NCBI RefSeq assembly: GCF_018271975.1
Contig: NZ_JAGUCN010000001.1
Span: forward strand, 124,001-188,000
Reading direction: 5' to 3'
DNA length: 64,000 bases
Source of the DNA: Carboxylicivirga mesophila
GTDB taxonomy: Bacteria; Bacteroidota; Bacteroidia; Bacteroidales; Marinilabiliaceae
The position numbers and the translations under genes are program-made. Below the pieces are notes generated by a model. That model made no database searches. It saw only the letters and a list, made by a program, of their open reading frames with translations, and was not told where the DNA came from. Below are positions 54,906-63,184 of this stretch, piece after piece. How positions within the stretch are numbered: the first letter of the stretch is position 1; the number at the start of each line of letters is the position of its first letter.

Positions 54906-55027
54906 AAAGGTTTAAGGCTTTTATCATTAGGGTTAAACCTTTTGGTCTGAAAGGTTAAACCCTTTGCTTATAAAGGTTAAGGGTTTTGGGTGAAAAGCTT
55001 AAACCTTTTTGATGCAAGCCTTAAATG
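54904..55027. repeat. Six-unit array of about 22-bp-spaced dyad words
   Basis: Units start at 54904, 54929, 54950, 54972, 54993 and 55015 and share A-run, GGTTAA or TTAAACC, T-run build. Unit 1 (AAAAGGTTTAAGGCTTTT) is nearly complementary to unit 5; unit 2 to unit 3. Spacing is 21-25 bases. It lies right behind the second PspC gene and before the DUF4252 gene. No U-tract terminator follows. Confidence 0.75.
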
Positions 55028-55061
55028 AATTACAAAAGAGAAATTTTTAACCCCCAATATT

Positions 55062-55550
55062 ATGAAACAGATATTTGTATTTGCCTTGCTGATGTCGTTT
55101 GGTTTGGCTGTTAACGCACAAAGTCGTCCTTCGGATAAACTCTTTGAAAAGATGGCACTGAAACCCGGTGTTACCATGATGTCTTTCTCAAAAGAAATGC
55201 TGGACGCGGTTAATTTAAATTTTGACGATGATGAAGGCGATGAAGAAAGCAATGTGACAGGTGATTTGCATGAGGTTAAACTGATTATTTACACAGCGCC
55301 TGAGAACGAGGAACCAATGGCTTTCAGAGAAACGACCTTAGGGTATTTGCCCCTGAGCAGGTACGACAAGGTAGAAGATGATGATCCGGATGAAGATGTG
55401 GATATCCGTATATTACGAAAAGGAAAGAAAGTATCGGAATGCCATGTGTTGTTTCAAGGTGAAACCAATGGTGTTTTGCTTTCTTTCTTTGGCAACTTTA
55501 AAATTGATGAGGTAGATAAGCTGGCCGAAAAAATGGATAGCTATAAATAA
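55062..55550 (+). CDS. DUF4252 family exported protein
   Basis: A 162-residue exported protein with signal peptide (about 1-20, VNAQ) and the DUF4252 pattern: SDKLFEKMALKPGVTMMSFSKEMLDAV, then RYDKVEDDDPDEDVDIRILRK and VLLSFFGNFKIDEVDKLAEK. The family is Bacteroidota-specific and is often linked with ECF sigma/anti-sigma pairs, but none is next to this gene. The mature domain is compact and acidic; function is unknown. Confidence 0.8.
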   Translation: MKQIFVFALLMSFGLAVNAQSRPSDKLFEKMALKPGVTMMSFSKEMLDAVNLNFDDDEGDEESNVTGDLHEVKLIIYTAPENEEPMAFRETTLGYLPLSRYDKVEDDDPDEDVDIRILRKGKKVSECHVLFQGETNGVLLSFFGNFKIDEVDKLAEKMDSYK

Positions 55551-55678
55551 GTTTGTTAGATAATATGGCAGGAGGCAGAAGTATCAAGAATCAAGATTTA
55601 AGACATAAGAATCAAGACTTTATTTAGAAAGAGCTAGTAGTCAGCAGCTCGAGGCTAAAGTAAATCAGTAGAAACAAC

Positions 55679-55727
55679 AAGGATCGTATCCGGTTGCATT
55701 GTGCAACTTGGATGCGATCCTTTTTTT
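55679..55727 (+). terminator. Strong terminator after the DUF4252 gene
   Basis: A long hairpin pairs AAGGATCG with GCGATCCTT and GGTTGCA with TGCAACT, followed by seven T on the plus strand. It is 129 bases past the stop. A word-rich stretch (CAAGAATCAAGA repeats) fills the space between. Confidence 0.85.
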
Positions 55728-55759
55728 AGCTATAAGCTATCAGCTAAAAACCAGTAGCT

Positions 55760-56773
55760 TTATTTTTTGGCATATTTATCTCCGTCGTAGCCCCATTTCA
55801 TATAGATAGAACCCCAGGTAAAGCCGGCACCAAATGAAGCAATAACAATGTTGTCGCCTTTCTTCAACTGCTTCTCCCACTCCCATAAGCACAAAGGAAT
55901 AGTGGCTGAAGTAGTGTTTCCGTAGCGCTCAATATTGATCATCACCTTTTCTTTTGCCAGGTTCATGCGCTCAGCAGTAGCACCAATAATTCGTAAGTTG
56001 GCCTGATGAGGTACCAACCATGAAATATCTTCGTGGGTCATATTGTTGCGTTCCATAATCTCAACCGATACATCGGCCATTTTAGAAACGGCATTTTTAA
56101 AAACAGGCTGACCTTCCTGGTAGATATAGTGCATTTTGTTATCCACTGTTTCGTGCGAGGCAGGATAAACAGAGCCACCGCCTTTCATGTGTAAATGTAC
56201 ACGACCGAAACCATCGCTGCGCAGGATGCTGTCGCACACGCCAATTTCTTCTTCAGTTGGCTCAATCAAAACTGCAGTAGCTGCATCACCAAATAATACG
56301 CATGTGGTACGATCGGTGTAATCCACAATGGATGACATCTTTTCTGCACTTACTAATATTATTTTTTTCTTGGCACCTGATTCAATGAATCGGGTGGCTG
56401 TATCCAGTCCGTATAAGAATCCCGAACAGGCACCATTCAAGTCAAAACCATGTCCGTTTTTAATGCCGCACTTATCGGCAATGATGTTGGCTGTGGCCGG
56501 GAATGGGTGGTCTGGTGTTACGGTAGTACAAATCACCAGGTCAATTTCCTCGGGTTTAACACCGGTTTTCTCAAATAATTCTTTAATAGCTTCAACACCC
56601 ATGTCCGAAGCACCAAGGCCTTCGCCTTTCTGGATGTGACGCTCTTTAATACCCACGCGGGTCATGATCCACTCGTCGGTGGTATCTACCATTGTGCTCA
56701 ACTCATGATTATCAAGGATATAATCAGGAACATATGCTCCAACGGCTGTAATTACTGCATTGGTTTTTTTCAT
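55760..56773 (-). CDS. fabH: 3-oxoacyl-ACP synthase III
   Basis: Starts fatty-acid synthesis by joining an acyl-CoA to malonyl-ACP. With the ATG at 56773 ([16 protein letters not shown]) it has 337 residues, the normal size; the frame continues 19 residues upstream without a good start context. The catalytic triad is visible: Cys116 in [12 protein letters not shown], His in [11 protein letters not shown], and Asn in [13 protein letters not shown]. Downstream of rpmF and the DUF177 gene, the usual plsX is missing from between them. Confidence 0.95.
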   Translation of the reverse strand: MKKTNAVITAVGAYVPDYILDNHELSTMVDTTDEWIMTRVGIKERHIQKGEGLGASDMGVEAIKELFEKTGVKPEEIDLVICTTVTPDHPFPATANIIADKCGIKNGHGFDLNGACSGFLYGLDTATRFIESGAKKKIILVSAEKMSSIVDYTDRTTCVLFGDAATAVLIEPTEEEIGVCDSILRSDGFGRVHLHMKGGGSVYPASHETVDNKMHYIYQEGQPVFKNAVSKMADVSVEIMERNNMTHEDISWLVPHQANLRIIGATAERMNLAKEKVMINIERYGNTTSATIPLCLWEWEKQLKKGDNIVIASFGAGFTWGSIYMKWGYDGDKYAKK

Positions 56774-57044
56774 TTGACTTTCATTTTTTGCCTTTTGCGC
56801 ACGGCGCAACAGCAAGTTGGAAACTACCAAGAAATTTAATTGTCCGCTCCAGAATTAATTTTTCTTTGTTTCCGTATTTTTTCAACAACAGCAAATGGTA
56901 CCACACCTACCATTTACACAATACCACAATTGTTATAGCTTGTTCTTTTTATTGAAGCCATTTAACTAACACTCAATTAGGGCGACTACAAAAGTAAGAA
57001 AACAGTTATAGTATACAAACGATTTAATTTAAATGCCCTAAAAC

Positions 57045-57080
57045 AAAATTTGCCCTCAAATTTCTTTGAGGGCAAATTTT
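57045..57080 (-). terminator. Perfect 16-bp stem terminator after rpmF
   Basis: AAAATTTGCCCTCAAA at 57045-57060 is exactly mirrored at 57065-57080 with a TTTC loop. On the minus strand the descending arm ends in T. The stop of rpmF is 22 bases away. Apart from it, the 328-base gap between fabH and rpmF (56774-57101) shows nothing clear. Confidence 0.85.
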
Positions 57081-57101
57081 ATTGAATGCGGATTCAATAA
57101 A

Positions 57102-57287
57102 CTATGCTGTCACTTCTTTTTCTACAGCTAATTTTCCACGGTAATAACCGCACTCACCACACACTGTGTGTAACTTTACAGTAGCACCACAGTTTGAACA
57201 TACTCCCAATGCAGGTGCAACTGCTTTGTAGTGTGTTCTTCTCTTGTCTCTTCTCGTTTTCGAGATTTTTCGCTTAGGATGTGCCAT
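57102..57287 (-). CDS. rpmF: 50S ribosomal protein L32
   Basis: The 61-residue ribosomal L32 protein: MAHPKRKISKTRRDKRR at the start and two CxxC zinc pairs (CSNCG and CGECGYYRGK), the C+ form of L32. It follows the DUF177 gene after an 8-base gap, as in most bacteria, and precedes fabH on the same strand with a terminator between. Confidence 0.97.
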   Translation of the reverse strand: MAHPKRKISKTRRDKRRTHYKAVAPALGVCSNCGATVKLHTVCGECGYYRGKLAVEKEVTA

Positions 57288-57295
57288 TTTTCAAC

Positions 57296-57847
57296 CTATT
57301 TACTTGATTTATCTAATAAATTTTTCAGAGCCGCCCATCGCGGATCCATATCATCGTCCTGCTCCTCATCCGTATCCTCTTCAACTAAATAATTATCCAG
57401 TTGATCCAGCATGTCAGTATCGCAGGTAACGTTGCCATCTTCATCTTCGGGGTGCACATGTCTGATTGGCAAGGCCACACAAATAAACTCGTATAGCAAT
57501 TGTGCTACATTAATTTCGTGTTCATCGTGGGGCAATACAATAATCTCTTCTGTTGGTTCGTCATATTCCTCGCCAAACTTAATGTACATCAGCGATTCAT
57601 TTTCAATCGGAAGAGTTAATGCCTCCAGACAGTTGTCACAAACAGTATCAATTTCACCTTTAATTTTAAAGGTTAAGGTTAGCAATGCTGAACTTTTACT
57701 AAGCTCAACCTCTGCTTTAACATCCCCCTTTTCAATCAAAGGTTGTTCAAATAACTCAAAGAATTCGGCCCCTATTTCATAGTTAAACAGGTGCTTACCT
57801 TCTTTTAAACCCTTGAATGGGATACTGTAGTTCCTCAATCTGTCCAC
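57296..57847 (-). CDS. DUF177 (YceD-like) protein
   Basis: A 183-residue protein of the DUF177 family (YceD) linked with 23S rRNA accumulation in other bacteria. The pattern includes KGEIDTVCDNCLEALTLPIE and a DILQIDLSEALREQ-like helix replaced here by EEDTDEEQDDDMDPRW. Two conserved cysteines (Cys-x2-Cys in CDNC) are present. It leads rpmF on the same transcript. Confidence 0.88.
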   Translation of the reverse strand: MDRLRNYSIPFKGLKEGKHLFNYEIGAEFFELFEQPLIEKGDVKAEVELSKSSALLTLTFKIKGEIDTVCDNCLEALTLPIENESLMYIKFGEEYDEPTEEIIVLPHDEHEINVAQLLYEFICVALPIRHVHPEDEDGNVTCDTDMLDQLDNYLVEEDTDEEQDDDMDPRWAALKNLLDKSSK

Positions 57848-57945
57848 TTTTCCCTAGCTAAAAACTGTGCAAAAGTATAAAATAAACCAATGTAAGAAAA
57901 GAAAAGTAATTTTTTAATTACATATTTTTATCAGTAACTAATAAA

Positions 57946-59100
57946 TCAGGCCTTGGGAAGTACAATTCTAAAGGTGGTTCCCTTACCTATTTCTGACTCT
58001 TTAACAAACAATTTTCCGCCATGGTAGCCTTCCACAATGCGCCTGGCCAATGAGAGTCCTAAGCCCCAGCCCCGCAGCTTGGTGGTATATCCCGGTTTAA
58101 AAATTGTTTTGAATTGATTGCGGTGCAAACCTTTTCCGTTGTCTTTAATGTCGATTAGAAGATGCCCGTTATTGGTCTGGATGTTAATGTCAATTTGTCC
58201 GTTCCCATTCATGGCGTCAATGGCGTTTTTGCAAAGGTTTTCAACCACCCACTGGAATAACACCTTATTGATTTTAACCATTTGGTATGGTTGCAGTTCT
58301 GAATATATAGCCATGTTAATGTTGGAAGAGGTGCGCCTTTCCAGATAATTGATGATTTCTTCAATGGCAATCAGCAACGGTTGTTCGTTAAGTTCGGGTT
58401 TGGAACCTATTTTTGAGAAACGGTCGGTGATTACCTGTAGCCTTTCCACATCCTTCTCCAGCTCAAGAGCAATGTCGGTATTTTCCTCTTTTAGCTTTAG
58501 CAAGTCAACCCAGCCAAGCAGGGAGGAGGTAGGTGTGCCCAGCTGATGTGCTGTTTCTTTGGACATGCCCACCCACACCTGGTCTTGTTCGGCCTTGCGG
58601 GCGCCGTTGAATGCTAAGTAGGCAACAAATATAAATAGGGCAACTACAGAGAGTTGAATGATGGGGAACCATTCCAGTTTTTTAATTAGCACAGAATCGT
58701 CGTAGTAGAGGTATTGCAGTTCATTTTCCCCTAAATCAATCACAAGAGGTTTGGTTTTGCTCATGAGGCGTTCAAGCTCTTTCTGCAGAGCTTCGTCCGC
58801 ATTTTCTTTGGGCAGCTGTATATTGCGATGAGAATTAATGCTTGAATCGGCTTCGGTTATAATAATAGGTATGGTGGTGTTTTGGCTGATGACTTCCAGG
58901 GTAAGCGCCAATTCATCCTCGCCTGTGCCGCTTTGCGTTATTTGCTTAATGGCCTGAATCCATATCTCTACACTTTTGCGCTCTTCATCTTTTAGCTGGT
59001 TGGTGAGGTCATCAGTGTACACAAGTGTGAATATGCCGATGGCTATGGCAGTGATTAGCAGGAATAGCTTCCAGATGCGCCGGTGTGTATAAAAACTCAT
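57946..59100 (-). CDS. Sensor histidine kinase with periplasmic loop
   Basis: A 384-residue kinase: two transmembrane helices (about 10-28 and 145-165) flank a periplasmic loop of about 115 residues, then the HisKA box WVGMSKETAHQLGTPTSSLLGW with the phospho-acceptor His, and an HATPase domain with NLCKNAIDAMNG, IDIKDNGKGL and GWGLGLSLARRI. The unusual HisKA motif AHQLGTP is a Bacteroidota sensor-kinase trait. No response regulator is adjacent, so its partner is unknown. Confidence 0.92.
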   Translation of the reverse strand: MSFYTHRRIWKLFLLITAIAIGIFTLVYTDDLTNQLKDEERKSVEIWIQAIKQITQSGTGEDELALTLEVISQNTTIPIIITEADSSINSHRNIQLPKENADEALQKELERLMSKTKPLVIDLGENELQYLYYDDSVLIKKLEWFPIIQLSVVALFIFVAYLAFNGARKAEQDQVWVGMSKETAHQLGTPTSSLLGWVDLLKLKEENTDIALELEKDVERLQVITDRFSKIGSKPELNEQPLLIAIEEIINYLERRTSSNINMAIYSELQPYQMVKINKVLFQWVVENLCKNAIDAMNGNGQIDINIQTNNGHLLIDIKDNGKGLHRNQFKTIFKPGYTTKLRGWGLGLSLARRIVEGYHGGKLFVKESEIGKGTTFRIVLPKA

Positions 59101-59163
59101 TGGTTAATAGTTTGTTGTTATCAGCATTAACGGATAAGGAAGCTATTTATTACAGGCAGGCTA

Positions 59164-61968
59164 TTAAATCTGACACCATTTTGTGAGCATTCGCGACAAA
59201 TCTTCCACCTTGGTGGGTTTGGTAATGAAATCATCCATGCCAGCCTTCAGCACTCGCTCGCGCTCAGTTTCCTCAATGCTGGCCGTCATAGCAATTACCG
59301 GACAGGTGTCGCCTGTTTTACGCATCTTTTGCAAGGCTTCTATACCATCCATTTGTGGCATAAGGATATCCATAAACACAATGTCGTACTTGTTACGCTG
59401 CATTTTTTCAACTGCATCAACACCATTGCTAACCACATCTATTTTGTGACCGATTTTGTTAAACAAGCTTTTGGCGATGCGTTGGTTCAGCACATTATCT
59501 TCGGCCAGAAGTATTTTAAGTGATTGCTCTGCACTTGGCTCTCCAATTGCGGTGCGGCGCTTCGGTATACCGGGAAAGAAGCGGATAATACATTCCTCCA
59601 GGTTGGTAAGTTCAACGGGTTTACGCAAATACACATCTACACCAAGTTTTTTGGCAAGCGCAGTGTTGGATGGTTCAAAGTCAGAACTTTGCATGATGAT
59701 GGGCATGCGTTTATGCAACCTGTTGTTGTAAAGCGTTTGTAAAAATTCCAGACCGTTAAAATCAGGGCGGTGATCAACGATAAGCAGGTGGTGTTTATTG
59801 TCGGTTCCTATAATGTCAATGGATTCGATGGACGGCGGAATAACTTTATAGTCAATGTGCAGCGAAGCCAGATTTTTCATCAGCACACGCACCTGTAAAG
59901 GTTCGTCAGAGATGATAAAGGCTCTCACTTTTTTTAAGGTATGAATGTGACTGTAGTTGAAGTGCTTCTGATGCGTTTTCGATTTGTATGGGATGGTGAA
60001 TGCAAACTCGGCACCCGGATTGGCAGGATCACTGGATATGCCAGAAGGACTGTTGACCCATATTTCGCCACCCATCATATTTACCAATTGCTTTGATATG
60101 GTGATGCCAAGTCCGCTACCACCATATTTGCGTGTGGTACTTTCATCTTCCTGGGCGAATGAATTAAAGATGGTCTCCAACTTCTCTTTTTTAATACCAA
60201 TACCAGAATCTTTAAGTGAAAAGAGTATGGCCGGCGAGCCGTTGATGCCCCGTGCTTGCTTAACGCTTAAATGAATACGTCCCTGGTTGGTAAACTTAAT
60301 GGCATTGCTCAATAAGTTATTCAGTATCTGACGTACCCTTATTTGATCGCCCAAATAGTGCTTGGGCAGTTGAGTCATAGAAGTCCAGGTTAACTCTAAA
60401 CCTTTATCATGGGCTTTAGGCATAAATGACTGAATGGTATTCTCAACTTCATCGTGCAAATCAAAGGGGATGGATTCAATCTCAAAACGTCCCGCTTCCA
60501 TTTTGGAGAAGTCAAGAATATCATTGATCAAAACCAGCAGGGTATCAGCTGAACGTTTGACAATGCCCAGCAAGCTTCTGTCCTGTTCATCTTTTTCTGA
60601 GGAAAGCAGAATATCAGTCATGCCGATGATACCGTTTAGGGGTGTGCGCAGCTCATGGCTGATGTTGGCAATAAAGGTTGATTTGGCTTTGTTGGCCATT
60701 TCTTCACTTTTTCTCTCATTTTCAAGCGAAGTAACCTCCATGAAGACTTGCAATGAATACCTCTCCCGAAGCAAATAAAAAGGTATCTGTTCATTCAGAA
60801 TTACCGATTCCTCATTTGTTTTGCTTTTCAGGATATACTTATTTGACTGCGAAGAGTAGGTGGTTTTATCAAGGCGTGTTTTGTTCTCAAATAAAATATT
60901 GTCGCTGGCAATGCGTCCAACCAGCTGATCCTCATCGTCGAATGCAAACAGTTTGAGGGCTGCTTTGTTAACCTGCCTGATGCGGTTTCGGCTATCTATC
61001 AGCACAACGCCAACCGGCATGTAATACACCATTTTCCTGAGCGCCTCTTCCGATTGTTTCAGTGTTTGTTCATCTTCGGCCTGCCTTCGCTGGTAAATAC
61101 TAAAGGTGAGGATGATCAGGCAGATGATAAACAGTGATATGCCACCAACTAAAAACGAGTACCTGGCAATTGACGCGGTTATTATCTTCTGGGGCATCGA
61201 AAAAGCCAGGTAATAACCAATGCCGTCAAAATACAACTTACTGAATACCGTTAGCACTTTGATTTTTTTGCCATCGATATTGAGGTAGTGTATATCCGAA
61301 AACCAATCGTGTCTGGTAATCTGGCTGTCGATATTCCTCAGGTTAGGTATAAATTTATTCTGGTGCAAGGTGTTGAATACCACCTCGCCGTTAGGTTTCA
61401 TTACCCACTGGAAATTGACATCTTCCACGTTAAAGTTGTGAAAGACGGATGAAAAGAACAGGTTGAGATCCATATTGAATTTCACGTATCCAATGATCTC
61501 GTCGTTAGTGAGTAAGGGTTGAATATATATGATTCGGGTACCCTGCGGGTTAATGAGTATTTTGGCTGTATTAATACCGATGTTATCACTATGGCCAAAG
61601 GCAGAAATGAAGGTGCCGTTGCTGGTTCGCTTTAACTCAAAAGCATGGCCCCTGGTATCATAAACCGTCAGATCGTTCAGGTGTTCGCTAAAGCCATTGT
61701 ATAGCAATTCAAGTCGCTTCTGCACTTCAAAGGAATGCTGTCTGGATATAAAGAGGCTGTCAAGCTCTTTCTGCGAAATAAGTATGGAGATGCCTGTGTT
61801 GGTTTTGTTGGCAAACTGACTCAGCTTATCACGCACCATAAGTGATTGTTTGAGCAGTACATCCTTTTGAGAGTTTATTTGCCACTGGTAGGTGTCGAGG
61901 TAGTAGTAAACGTTGGAAACCACCAGAAAAGCAATGCTGATGAATGCTATAACAAAGGCTCTTTTCAT
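59164..61968 (-). CDS. Hybrid sensor kinase with PAS and two receiver domains
   Basis: A 934-residue kinase. A cache-like sensor loop (about 30-265) lies between two transmembrane helices. A PAS domain follows (about 305-415), then HisKA with ANISHELRTPLNGIIG, HATPase with NAIKFTNQG, DSGIGIKKE and GGSGLGITI. Two receivers close the protein: the first near 680-800 (LLIVDHRPDFNG, with YLRKP) and the second near 815-930 (IVFMDILMPQMDG, with FITKP). The order kinase-REC-REC suggests an internal phosphorelay with a separate phosphotransfer protein not seen here. Confidence 0.93.
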   Translation of the reverse strand: MKRAFVIAFISIAFLVVSNVYYYLDTYQWQINSQKDVLLKQSLMVRDKLSQFANKTNTGISILISQKELDSLFISRQHSFEVQKRLELLYNGFSEHLNDLTVYDTRGHAFELKRTSNGTFISAFGHSDNIGINTAKILINPQGTRIIYIQPLLTNDEIIGYVKFNMDLNLFFSSVFHNFNVEDVNFQWVMKPNGEVVFNTLHQNKFIPNLRNIDSQITRHDWFSDIHYLNIDGKKIKVLTVFSKLYFDGIGYYLAFSMPQKIITASIARYSFLVGGISLFIICLIILTFSIYQRRQAEDEQTLKQSEEALRKMVYYMPVGVVLIDSRNRIRQVNKAALKLFAFDDEDQLVGRIASDNILFENKTRLDKTTYSSQSNKYILKSKTNEESVILNEQIPFYLLRERYSLQVFMEVTSLENERKSEEMANKAKSTFIANISHELRTPLNGIIGMTDILLSSEKDEQDRSLLGIVKRSADTLLVLINDILDFSKMEAGRFEIESIPFDLHDEVENTIQSFMPKAHDKGLELTWTSMTQLPKHYLGDQIRVRQILNNLLSNAIKFTNQGRIHLSVKQARGINGSPAILFSLKDSGIGIKKEKLETIFNSFAQEDESTTRKYGGSGLGITISKQLVNMMGGEIWVNSPSGISSDPANPGAEFAFTIPYKSKTHQKHFNYSHIHTLKKVRAFIISDEPLQVRVLMKNLASLHIDYKVIPPSIESIDIIGTDNKHHLLIVDHRPDFNGLEFLQTLYNNRLHKRMPIIMQSSDFEPSNTALAKKLGVDVYLRKPVELTNLEECIIRFFPGIPKRRTAIGEPSAEQSLKILLAEDNVLNQRIAKSLFNKIGHKIDVVSNGVDAVEKMQRNKYDIVFMDILMPQMDGIEALQKMRKTGDTCPVIAMTASIEETERERVLKAGMDDFITKPTKVEDLSRMLTKWCQI

Positions 61969-61991
61969 AGGATGTAGTATTGCATTAGCCT

Positions 61992-62921
61992 TTATCTGTA
62001 TTTTTCGTTTTTATCCAATAATATGCTCAAATAGCTTTCGTATCTCGAGAGCGCAATGTGCCCATCTTCCACGGCCTTTTTTACCGAACAGCCCGGTTCG
62101 CTATAGTGGCTGCAGTTGTTAAAACGGCAATCTTTGGCAAACTCAAATAGCTCTTTAAAATAATGATAAAGTTCTTCGCGCTCAATATGAATGAGGCCAA
62201 AGCCCCTGATACCCGGCGTATCAATAATGTACCCGCCAAAGCTAAGGGCATGCATTTCGGCAAATGTAGTGGTGTGCTTACCCGAATGGTGAATGGAGGA
62301 TATCTCGGCTGTCTTTAGGTTTAAGCTGGGTTCAACCCGGTTAATCAGCGTAGATTTTCCAACGCCTGAATGGCCGCTTAATACACTTATCTTATCTTTT
62401 AAGAGGTTCTGGAACTCACTTAAATCTTCCTGCTTTTTGGCCGATACAGCCATGGTTTTATAGCCGATGCCTTCGTATAACTCACGCCACTCATTAAGTA
62501 TCTGCATGTGTTTGGGATCGTAGCGGTCGGTTTTATTAAATACCAGCGTTACGGGTATGCCATATGCTTCGGAAGCAGCAATGAAGCGATCAACAAATAC
62601 CCTGGAAGTCATAGGGTAGTTAATAGTGACAATTAGTACAGCCTGATCCACGTTGGCCGCTATAATGTGAGATTCTTTGGACAGGTTAGTGGCTTTTCGG
62701 ATGATGTAGTTTTTGCGCTCTTTGATTTCAGAAATAACGCCTTCACCAGACTCGTCGTCATCAAATACAACGCGGTCGCCTACAGAAACAGGATTAGTAC
62801 TCTTTATGCCCTGAAGCCTTATTTTGCCCCTGATACGGCATATCATTATGGTTCCGTCATCTGACAAAACAGTGTAACGGCTACCTGTTGACTTAATTAC
62901 TAATCCATTCTTTTGCTCCAT
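61992..62921 (-). CDS. rsgA: Ribosome-associated GTPase RsgA
   Basis: A circularly permuted GTPase that acts late in 30S subunit maturation. The OB-fold N-terminus (RIRGKIRLQGIKSTNPVSVG) precedes the GTPase, with G4 VFNKTDRYD ahead of G1 GHSGVGKSTLINR and G3 DTPGIRGFG, the hallmark of permuted order. A C-terminal zinc motif CRFNNCSHYSEPGCSVKKAV is intact. At 309 residues it has the normal length. Confidence 0.96.
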   Translation of the reverse strand: MEQKNGLVIKSTGSRYTVLSDDGTIMICRIRGKIRLQGIKSTNPVSVGDRVVFDDDESGEGVISEIKERKNYIIRKATNLSKESHIIAANVDQAVLIVTINYPMTSRVFVDRFIAASEAYGIPVTLVFNKTDRYDPKHMQILNEWRELYEGIGYKTMAVSAKKQEDLSEFQNLLKDKISVLSGHSGVGKSTLINRVEPSLNLKTAEISSIHHSGKHTTTFAEMHALSFGGYIIDTPGIRGFGLIHIEREELYHYFKELFEFAKDCRFNNCSHYSEPGCSVKKAVEDGHIALSRYESYLSILLDKNEKYR

Positions 62922-63125
62922 CCAAAAAACATTTTCTCAAAAATAGTTGAATGATTTTAAAAATACCCCATCAGTAAAGGAACTTTTCATTTGTTAAACT
63001 TCTGTTGTCCTGAATTTATTGTATTCACAAGGGGGTAACGGATGGCATTGGACGAAAAGTTTAATTTTTTACACGAATCGCTCGATTTCGTTTAGCAATG
63101 AATGTTTTTATGGGTTTGAATTATC

Positions 63126-63133
63126 TATTTTTG
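63126..63133 (+). promoter_or_regulatory. -7 promoter element for the sensor gene at the right edge
   Basis: TATTTTTG matches TAnnTTTG and lies about 52 bases ahead of the GTG start at 63185. A T-rich but not exact -33 region precedes it. The placement supports the GTG start. Confidence 0.45.
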
Positions 63134-63184
63134 TAATGGACAATTAGTTAGCTAATTGTATTAACGCACATTATTCTTGAAGTG

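Noticed and set aside
59830-59990. Degenerate first receiver in the 934-residue hybrid kinase
   Set aside because: The acidic pair, phospho-acceptor aspartate (VDHRP) and lysine (RKP) are all present on closer reading.
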